A DNA stretch of 64,000 bases from Primulina eburnea. Lineage: Eukaryota; Streptophyta; Magnoliopsida; Lamiales; Gesneriaceae. The first letter of the stretch is position 1. Every line of letters starts with the position of its first letter. The position numbers and the translations under genes were made by a program. Below, piece after piece: positions 56,077 to 64,000 of the stretch. The stretch is taken from the NCBI RefSeq assembly GCF_022965805.1, contig NC_133115.1:29937321-30001320 (forward strand). The letters run 5' to 3'. The notes under the pieces were generated by a model. It saw only the letters and a program-made list of their open reading frames with translations, made no database searches and was not told the origin of the DNA.

Positions 56077-57084
56077 TGTTAGACATGAATTTTGTTGTGG
56101 CGATGATAACTAAAACCAGTAGACCAGCAGACCAGAACTAACTTATCAGTAGTTGCTGTTCTAGTAAAACTAAACCAGTAGAAAAGGGATAACAATACAA
56201 AACCAGTAGAAAACGTCTTCTAACATTGCTATCTTAATTGTTACCGTTAAAGAGTTCCTAGTACTAGTATTAATTGTAGCATTAAATACTATACGGAGTC
56301 ATTTAATGCATATTACCCAATTAAGTATAAAACAAGACTGATTGTTTTATAGCTTTTCTGCAGGAACTTGTTTCGGTAATAAAGCTGATTGTATCAGTTA
56401 TCTGAAGACTTCTCTGATTGTGAACGTTGGACTCAGTCGATTATATATACTTGGATTAAATCCTTGTTCGACACGACACTTCGCATAATATCATTTTCAA
56501 GGAACAAAGCTACTCTCTTATCAAACGAATATCAGTTTTCCTTGAGCATTTTAAAAGTTCAACACAAAGAAAAGTAGCACACGCTTCATAGCTTATATCT
56601 GATCTTTTCTAGATCATCTTGTGCTACTAATTCTTACACTCTTCACGATCTTTACTGCACTTATACTTTAACAGAAGAGTCTGTAATCTGAAAAGAGTCT
56701 TTTCAGAACTTTGTGTTTCGCATTTTTGTGAGTTGAGAAACTAAGAGTTTCAGTAGGCTGAGGTGTAAGTCCTTCTGAAGTGGGTGTGTACAAGTGTTGT
56801 ACTGTAATATCCAAAGTCTTTTAGTTATACTTTCTGGAAACAGAAGAAGGGGAGACGTAGAAGAGTTTATCTTCGAACTTCCATAAACAACTGCTGTCTA
56901 CTGCTTTATTGTTTTCCAACTACTTCATCAGATTGTTTCCGCACGTTTTACTGTAATCAGGTGAAAGTATTCGCACAAGATCAACTACTATCCTTAACAG
57001 GATTTTAGTACCTCATCAGAACGAAAAACGAGTAGAGTTTATTCACCCCTCCCCCTCCTCTAAACTCAACTTCGATCCTCAACA
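56077..57084 (+). repeat. Copia 3' LTR (1,008 bp)
   Basis: TGTTAGACATG to CTCAACA, followed by TSD GTTTA (57085-57089), which matches the 5 bp before the LTR fragment at 28031. Confidence 0.93.
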
Positions 57085-57389
57085 GTTTATATGAATTTTT
57101 ACCAACAAGTGGCATCAGAACCTCTCATATTGAATAATTGATATTTGTTTAAAGTTTATGGATGTTATTTGGATCCAGATTTGATAAAAAATACATTTTA
57201 AAATGGGTATACTGACTCCGATTTTGTTTAAAGTTTATGGATATTATTTGGATACAGAGGACAAAGATAGCATGCTCATATATCGGAGTTTGGATTAGCT
57301 GGAGGTCAATGGGTATACTGACTCCGATTTTTTTTATGCCAAAATAGTATGAAATCTATGTCGGGCTACATCTATCTCTTCGTTGAAGG

Positions 57390-57720
57390 TGACATTTCCT
57401 GGAAGAGTGCTAAATAGTCTGTTATGGAGCATTCAATCATGGAATATAGTCGCAAAATTTTGTCATAGGTTGCGCATTTTTTAGGGTATTGATAGACCAC
57501 TAAGATTACATTATGACAATAAATCAGCAGCTATATATTCTAATTAAAACAGGAGCTCGACGAAGTCAAAACCTATTAACATGAGTTCCTGGTTAATAAA
57601 TAAATAATTCAGAGAGGTTATTTGTCTAATAGGCGTATCGGTACAAACTCCATGATTGCATATCCACTTGCTAAGAGACTACCACAAAAAATGTTTCATG
57701 AGTCAATTGAGGAAATCAAT
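57390..57720 (+). pseudogene. Copia RNase H remnant of the old element
   Basis: Broken frames read GDISWKSAK, then DRPLRLHYDNKSAAIYS near 57485-57540, and IGTNSMIAYPLAKRLPQKMFHE-like sequence near 57635-57700. These are the end of RNase H in Ale/Ivana-like Copia elements. Stops and gaps make it non-functional. The rest of pol is deleted. Confidence 0.75.
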
Positions 57721-58133
57721 TTTAGTGAGAGTTTGTAATTTTAAATACTCTTCCGTTTAGACATTTTTCATTTATGGTTATTAAATTTATTTTTTGCAAA
57801 AACAAATTTTAATTTAAGTCACAATTTGATTATGATTTAAAGTTTGATCTCAATAAAGTTTAAGGATAACCGCTTGGAAATAGGGATGTTATGATCACAT
57901 TGCATGAAGTTTTCATGTTACACATTCATTATCTATATCATCCAGTTGTGTCGGCATATATGATCATTGATTGGTCGAGTTACCTTATGTGTAGCGAAGA
58001 TTGCTTTGATCTTATGTTGATGTGATTGATTGACCTGATTGGATATAGATACATTTCAGAATGACAACATTTTTGAGCTCATAATATTATTTTCACAAAA
58101 CATAATTATAAGGTTAGCCTCAAGTGGAAGATT

Positions 58134-58584
58134 TGTTGGGTCAATTTTACTTATATCAGCTTATATGTGATGTCAATTGTCTTTTAAGATGAAGCTCAAA
58201 CTTAAAATGATCGATTAAGATTGGTTATCGGATTTTAATGTATCTGATAAGTTGTTGGTCTGTAATATATAGAGACAAAAGTATAATTTATGATAGGCTA
58301 AATCAGAAATATCAGAAAATAATGATAAATATTATCTATAATGGTTATGGTCCATGGATCGCACATTATTGCGTTCTCTACTATCTAACCCCATGATAGA
58401 AAATAGATTTGAAGAGAAAACTAAATGAATTTCTAAAAGAAAGAACGCGTAGATTTAGAAGATCACAAACTCGTTCTTAAGACGTAAAGATTATGGTTTC
58501 AGATATGCTTTCTCTTAAATTTACAGTCAAATTATTAATAATTTAGTATATAAATTCTGTTCCTTATATGGATTTTCTCCAACA
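58134..58584 (+). repeat. Right LTR of the old Copia element
   Basis: TGTTGGGTCAATTTTA to CTCCAACA; partner of 27589-28030 plus 57090-57107. Confidence 0.75.
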
Positions 58585-59247
58585 TTTTAAAGATAAAAAT
58601 GTTAAATCATAATTTTAAACATTTAACAAAATAGCAAAAAAAAAAAAAACATCACAATCTTACTTCTAGCTTCTAGCTGAAAATTAAGTAAATTGAAACA
58701 GAAACAATTATTTACAAACACTCAAAGTACTTCAACTCAACTAAAATCTAAGAAATGCTTCTTACCAGTTCTTTCAAACGCTCCTTGCATACAGTCTCAC
58801 GTGCAGTTTTTGCTCATCATAATCGAGAATTTTTCCCCATCAAATAACAATACGAAATTTTAAAAAATTAAACCAAGATGTCTGAGCTTGATCAAAATAA
58901 CGATGACGGATTGGATGATTTGTACAAATTATAATAAATAATTGCATATTTAACTATAGATTTTACGAAAATGGGTTTAGTCAAGCTGGACGATCATATC
59001 GGAACAAAGTTTGGAGTTTCGAACAAGTAGTAGGAGCAATCTATTGAACCATCACTTGTACCCACATTGTTTGGGACGGGTGTTTGCAATCAATAACAAA
59101 AATATTTTTTAAGTGAATTTATTTTTCGCTTAAAAAATCAGTTTTGTTACCTTCTTAACCTCAAATTTTACTTCTACTTATGATTTTGCTCAATTTAATT
59201 TAATTAAAATCTCAAATGTAGTATCATATTGATTCTAAATTATTAAA
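58585..59247. other. AT-rich intergenic DNA
   Basis: No gene or delimited repeat recognised. Confidence 0.4.
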
Positions 59248-59431
59248 GGCAAAAATTTGTCTGAGATGGTCTCACGGGTCGTATTTTGTAAGACATACAT
59301 CTTATTTGGGTCATCTATGAAAAAATATTATTTTTTGTGCTAAGAGTATTACTTTTTATTGTGAATATTGGTAGGGTTGACCCGTCTCACAAATAAAGAT
59401 TCGTGAGACCGTCTCACAAGAGATCTACTCA
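59248..59431 (-). mobile_element. GAGACCGTCTC MITE, copy 2
   Basis: Runs GGCAAAAATTTGT to AGATCTACTCA; both sides carry TTATTAAA, consistent with an 8-bp TSD. About 184 bp, inverted relative to the copy at 60801. Confidence 0.8.
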
Positions 59432-59567
59432 TTATTAAAAAATGATTAAGGTATTTCGCTAAATAAATGAAAATTTTCTGGACACTCTTACTCTCAATAT
59501 TTTGTTTAATCCAAAATTATCTTTTACATTCATTAAAAGCTAATATGAGAATCCCATTTATCAAAGA

Positions 59568-59747
59568 GGGAGTCTTATGTGAGACCGTCTCATGATTCAT
59601 AATCTGTGAGACGGGTCAATCCTACCCATATTCACAATAAAAAGTAATACTCTTAGCATAAAAAGTAGTACTTTTTCATGGGTGACCCAAATAAGAGATC
59701 CGTCTCACAAATACGATCCGTGAGACCGTCCCACACAAGTTTTTGCC
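59568..59747 (+). mobile_element. GAGACCGTCTC MITE, copy 3
   Basis: Starts GGGAGTCTTATGTGAGACC and ends CACAAGTTTTTGCC. It keeps all internal blocks; the TSD is not clear. Confidence 0.8.
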
Positions 59748-60719
59748 TTTAGCAAATACTCGACTAAAAAAAATTAATTTTTCTTTTTATTTTTTGAGCA
59801 CCATTTAATTATGTTTTTTCTCACTTTTTCCTAATCTATAAATATAATCACCATTACAAAAAGCATAATCTTTTTTTTTTTTTACAAATTCTCTGTTAAT
59901 CAATTCTTTATCACGTCGCAAGAAGGAGATGGATTTTAGAACCTCAACTCTATATTTTTTTTCTAGTTAGGTAGCTCAATGATTATTTTTCTTATGATTT
60001 AAGTTCAATATTTTTTATATAAAAAAACTAAAATTTGGATATAAATACAGCAACCCATTGGCCCGAGGGGTCATAATTATAATTATTTCTAAAATGTTTT
60101 GGTTTTGGAAATGATTACATATTAAGTGTAAAAACATGCAATTCAAACATGATAAAATTAATTACTATATTGGGGATAGAGATAAGTGGAATCCAGGTGG
60201 GAAATTAAATATCTAACTTTAAATTTATTTAAGGCTCTAAGAAAACGTAAAATATAGGAAATGTGGGGACTTTTCCATGTTAGGATAAATTTTACTTTTT
60301 TTATTTTAAATTTTTAAATGAAGATGAAGATTTAGTGGTGACCTATCTCTAAGGGTGTGTGGTTTATAATCCAAAGTCCTCATCGATGAGTCCGACTTTT
60401 TTAAAAAGATTTTTAGGGTTTAAAGTTGGGCAAAACTTCTTATGTATATTGTGTTTTCCGATCACCATTGATCGGATTTGTGTGATCGGATATCGCGGCA
60501 CGATAATAGTAGTCCGATAACGTGAATCGACGTGTTTAATTAAATTTTAGATAAATGATATCAAATTCTTTAGGGTGTGAATCCATAACAAAAACTGTCT
60601 GTCTGAGATACATAAATATAGATAAGCATGAAAAGATAGATTCATAAACTTTGATTTTGTAATATATATTATTTTTAAGAGAAAATATAAAGATTGGGCA
60701 TTAAAAACGAAAATTTTAC
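59748..60719. other. AT-rich intergenic DNA
   Basis: No gene recognised. Contains a poly(T) run near 59870-59883. Confidence 0.4.
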
Positions 60720-61093
60720 AGAGTGGGTCTTATGTGAGACCGTGTCACAGATTTTAATATGTGAGACGGGTCAATCCTACCCATATTCACAATAAAAAGT
60801 GGAGTAGGTCTCATGTGAGACCGTCTCACGGATCACAATCTGTGAGACGGGTCAATCCTACCCATATTCACAATAAAAAGTAATACTCTTAGCATAAAAA
60901 GTAATACTTTTTCATTGATTATCCAAATAAAGATCCGTCTCACAAAATACGACCCGTGAGACCGTCTCACACAAGTTTTTGCCTAAAAAGTGATACTTTT
61001 AGCATAAAAAATAATATTTTTTCATGGATAACCTAAATAAGAGATCCGTCTCACGAATACGACCCATGAGACCGTCTCACTCGAGTTTTTGTC
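60720..61093 (+). mobile_element. GAGACCGTCTC MITE, copy 4 (outer), interrupted by copy 5
   Basis: The outer halves are 60720-60800 and 60984-61093. AATTTTAC to the left and AATTTTAA to the right match at 7 of 8 positions as TSD. Confidence 0.8.
60801..60983 (+). mobile_element. GAGACCGTCTC MITE, copy 5 (nested in copy 4)
   Basis: A 183-bp copy from GGAGTAGGTCTCATGTG to AAGTTTTTGCC, flanked by perfect 8-bp TSDs TAAAAAGT (60793-60800 and 60984-60991). The inverted repeat GTGAGACCGTCTCACGG lies just inside each end. Confidence 0.9.
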
Positions 61094-61319
61094 AATTTTA
61101 AATGGAAAAAGAATAACTTTGTTTTTTTAAAAAATATGTGCACGAATTAACTTAACAAAGATGTGTTTTAATCATATAATTTTATTTTATTTTTTTTATT
61201 GATTTTTAGACTTAGTTTGCTGGATTGCTGACGCGATGTCGTACACATCATCAATTTTAATGTCGCGTTGGTATTTATAATGTCACATCAATATTTTTTG
61301 ATATCATATTATTTGTTCG

Positions 61320-61528
61320 GGAGTGGGTCTCATGTGAGACCGTCTCACGGATCTTAATCTGTGAGACAGGTCAACCCTACCCATATTCAAAATAAAAAGT
61401 AATATTATTAGCATAAAAATTTATACTTTTTCATGGATGACCCAAATAAGAGACCCGTCTCACAAATACGACCCGTGAGACCGTCTCACAAATACGACCC
61501 GTGAGACCGTCTCACACAAATTTTTGCC
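61320..61528 (+). mobile_element. GAGACCGTCTC MITE, copy 6, with an internal duplication
   Basis: Flanked by TTTGTTCG and ATTGTTCG (7 of 8). The 3' end repeats a 26-bp segment containing ACAAATACGACCCGTGAGAC twice. Confidence 0.85.
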
Positions 61529-62452
61529 ATTGTTCGGATGTGGTAGGACGGAAAACCAACAAAACACAAAGTTATAGAACTATACACAAATTTGACAAAT
61601 TAATAAAAAAATTTGTGACACAAATTAAAATTAATCTAAGCAGAAATAAAAAGAGAAAATAAAGCAAAATATCATCCAATATTTCAAAATTGGAAGAAAA
61701 AATTTGTCATTTTACTTTATTTTTAGTTAGATAAATTTTAATATATATAACATAGATTTTATTCTTGCCACATAAACAACTTAGGAGAATGTTCTTTCAA
61801 AATAAATAATATTCGATTAATTTAGTGATTTCGAGAGAAAAACAAAACAAAACAAAACAACAACAAAAATTCCAAATTAGTAGATGTAACCAAACTCGAA
61901 CAAGTTACAAGATTAAAATTCAAAACATGACAACTTACAAAACTAAAATAGCAATTTTACTTAGGTTTTGAAATGTTTCTTGGAAGAACAAGTTATAGCA
62001 TATAAATTTTTTTCAAAATCATTACGTCATAAAAAAACTTATTAATTCACCAATTATTATCAATGGGCTAACACTTTATTTATATCGAGTAGCACATCAA
62101 AACATTAATATGTGGAACACGAGCAGAAATTAAAGTCAACATAATATTCTTACCACTGTTTGATATGATTACATATATTTTTTTATCCACCATTTAAATT
62201 CAAATTTTTTTAAAAAAACAGAATTATAAATCATTATATTATCCACACATATATAAATAATTCATCATTGATATATTATACATCTATCGTCTCCACGAAC
62301 CAAATGACAAAAAAATATTCGACCTAGAAGAATCGACGATGTTTTCATTCTATCCACGCTCACTATCATAATTATTATGTATTTTCATTAACATACAACA
62401 ATAATGCATTTTTAGAACAAAAATTACACACTTTTTCACCAATTAGAAGTGG
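61529..62452. other. AT-rich intergenic DNA
   Basis: No gene recognised; an (AAAAC)n run lies near 61842-61862. Confidence 0.4.
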
Positions 62453-62560
62453 CACTACAAGAAAATGCTGAATACACAACACTTAAAAGACAACAAATTT
62501 TACAAAAAAAACCGTTGTCTTTTACTTTTTAACAACGATTTTAGCAAAAATGATATTTAC
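62453..62560 (+). mobile_element. CACTA transposon end (second family)
   Basis: Starts CACTACAAGAAAA, followed by short repeats AAAGACAAC, CCGTTGTCTTT and AACAACGATTTTAGC. These terminal and subterminal motifs differ from those at 20.6-21.2 kb. The other end is not found in the window. Confidence 0.55.
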
Positions 62561-63082
62561 ACCTACAAATTGTTTTCTCCGATTTAAATGTGTCATTTTA
62601 AAAACTTACGTATTTTTGTACAAATAAATTTTTTTTTTTTTAAAGACTGCACACAGTTTTAGGTGTAATAATTGGAAGAGTGTAGAGCCAAAACGAAATC
62701 CCACCTCAGTGCGATTAAAGCCAAAAGGTTGCAAGGCAACAGTGAATTATCACATGGCTTGCAACCTAAATAAAGATCCCACTCACCTTTTCTAATGAAC
62801 ATGAAATGTAGCTTTCTTCATTTCTAATTCCCATAATTCTTTTCTTACTTTTTATTATTACTAATTTTTTTTTATAAAAAAAATCCTAAATTCAATGTAT
62901 GTAATATTATTTTGAAATGACTTTAAGAATTATGACTTAAAATGACACAGACATTTGATTACTAATGATATATATGCAGTGCCTAAAATTAACTAAACAA
63001 GTCAGACAATTTACATTTATTTAGTAGACTAGGAAATGTCACACGTTATAAGATGCTTTGAAATATATAAATTCAAACATGT
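62561..63082. other. AT-rich DNA, nothing recognised
   Basis: May be the interior of the CACTA element starting at 62453. No frame or motif. Confidence 0.3.
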
Positions 63083-63492
63083 GAGGGTCGGAGAGAATTT
63101 TGGGAATATATATATAAAATTTTGTTATGATGTCCCACGCTAACCTATCATGTATATTCATATGTAGTACGAGATGAACATATATGTGTGCGCAGTTGGT
63201 GGAAAGCATAACAAAACTATATATATAATGATACTACCAGATGTCGTATCTAAGATCTAGGCTCATGTAAGTATGACTACACAATTAATAGTTCGAACTT
63301 CTACGTATTGTCAGGGCCGGATAGAATTTCAATTGCATATATATATGCGCGCGCGCACACACACACATAAAATTTTGCTATATTGCTCCCCAATCATGTT
63401 CACGCCCACCTATTTATGTGCATGTACATGTAGTATAAAATGAACACAGATGTAAGCACAACTAATGGACAACATAACAAAATTATATACAC

Positions 63493-63558
<66 letters not shown>

Positions 63559-63640
63559 ACACACACATGTGAGATCCAGGTTCATATTAGTATCACTGCA
63601 CGATCAATAATTAAGTCGATCGAGCTGCTACAGATTGTGA
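63083..63640. repeat. Diverged tandem duplication (units about 230 and 330 bp)
   Basis: Unit 1 (63083-63312) and unit 2 (63313-63640) share in order GGGnCGGAnAGAATTT, ATAAAATTTTG, CACGC(C/T), ATGTAGTA, GGAnAnCATAACAAAA and AGATC(C/T)AGG. Unit 2 is longer because of (CA)n near 63348-63366 and a 60-bp (TA)n at 63496-63555. Confidence 0.6.
63496..63555. repeat. (TA)n microsatellite
   Basis: About 30 uninterrupted TA units. The reading frames across it encode only Tyr-Ile repeats and are not genes. Confidence 0.95.
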
Positions 63641-63923
63641 ACATTATTTCAAAAATCTATTTTAAACTGATACAAAGAAGGTATAAAATATAATTGGAGT
63701 ATTTTAGTGTATTAATTAATTGTTATTATTTTTAAGTGCATCTTATTTTCAAAATGTAAAATAAGAATTTGGTGTGACTAGCTATTGTGGCGACTCATAA
63801 ATTCGGTATATATCGTTTCTTTAAAAATATTGTTTAATTATAATCTAAATATTTTAAATCCCAGATCTTGTTAAGGACTGTGTAAAATTAAATGTCTCGA
63901 ATAATAAATATTTAGATTACCGA

Positions 63924-64000
63924 TATTCACAATAAAAAGTAATACTATTAGCATAAAAAGTAATAATTTTTCATGAATAACTCAAATAAGAGATCCGTCT
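63924..64000 (+). mobile_element. GAGACCGTCTC MITE, copy 7, cut by the window end
   Basis: Matches the interior of the family (ATATTCACAATAAAAAGTA, AGAGATCCGTCT). The left end is missing or diverged. Confidence 0.75.

Larger units (their letters stand above)
28031..57084 (+). mobile_element. SIRE-like Copia insertion footprint containing further nested elements
   Basis: The left edge is a Copia LTR start (TGTTAGACATG at 28031) and the right edge is a complete Copia 3' LTR ending at 57084. Both sides are flanked by GTTTA (28026-28030 and 57085-57089). Within lie two Athila-type elements (28148-41979), a Copia pol fragment (41980-43639), foreign DNA with an S1-family gene and a TRIM (43640-45435), a second Copia LTR (45438-46439), a TRIM piece (46440-46650) and a gag-pol-cargo Copia body. 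The simplest single insertion cannot explain two 5' ends, so recombination or break repair with a second copy is inferred. Confidence 0.7.
27589..58584 (+). mobile_element. Old internally deleted Copia element, split by a 29-kb nested insertion
   Basis: The left LTR is 27589-28030 continued at 57090-57107; the right LTR is 58134-58584. Both begin (T)TGGGTCAATTTTA and end CCAACA, and they align over their length with many substitutions and small indels. The left LTR is followed by AGTGGCATCAGAACC (57108-57122), a diverged primer site. The roughly 1-kb interior keeps only an RNase H remnant. Because the LTR halves join cleanly across 28030 and 57090, they show that everything between is one later insertion footprint. 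Confidence 0.75.

Noticed and set aside
63400..63693. Tyr-Ile repeat frames on both strands
   Set aside because: Translation of a (TA)n microsatellite.

Overview
The window looks like a stretch of a eudicot nuclear genome: spliced plant genes (the last exon of a phytochrome A gene, a two-exon germin-like gene, an S1/SPH self-incompatibility-type gene) sit in AT-rich DNA filled with plant LTR retrotransposons, MITEs and CACTA ends. An asterid/Lamiales source is a guess from the general look of the repeats; nothing in the sequence proves it. I found no rRNA, tRNA or CRISPR features.

Layout. 0-12.5 kb: end of PHYA, a decayed LINE endonuclease, a 1,872-bp solo gypsy LTR with a perfect 5-bp target duplication (4534-6405), microsatellites, a MITE, the germin-like gene (8521-9283, minus strand, one-base frameshift), a hAT-type MITE (10809-11332) and a Copia remnant. 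12.56-20.14 kb: a complete young Tekay-type Ty3/gypsy chromovirus with two 1,450-bp LTRs, tRNA-Met primer site, an intact Gag-Pol frame and TSD AAACA. 20.6-27.5 kb: a CACTA end with subterminal repeats, a reverse-oriented Copia gag plus LTR, an 11-unit tandem repeat, a foldback element, an old TRIM and plain AT-rich DNA.

27.6-58.6 kb is one large nest. An old, internally deleted Copia element (LTRs near 27589 and 58134) was hit in its left LTR by a younger SIRE-like Copia (TSD GTTTA at 28026-28030 and 57085-57089). Inside that footprint lie two minus-strand Athila-type elements carrying gag-protease but no RT or integrase, fused through a chimeric LTR; a truncated Copia pol copy; an intact S1-family gene; a TRIM; and a second Copia body whose 5' end is a mosaic of Copia and TRIM sequence joined at the primer-binding site. 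That Copia body carries cargo downstream of pol: an antisense small ORF with its own TATA box and poly(A) signal, and, pointing the other way, a 941-codon accessory frame broken by three stops.

58.6-64 kb: AT-rich DNA with a cluster of one MITE family (one copy nested in another with an 8-bp TSD), a second CACTA end, and a diverged tandem duplication with microsatellites.

The most novel-looking patterns are (i) arrays of short GC-rich palindromes placed just upstream of the TATA box in several different gypsy LTRs and reused inside an Athila-type element ahead of its accessory ORF, (ii) the divergent cargo module of the Copia element, (iii) a TRIM whose LTR/PBS junction reads as a tRNA-like pol III promoter and which has recombined with Copia at the shared PBS. 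All functional statements are by recognition of motifs and family resemblance; no searches were run.
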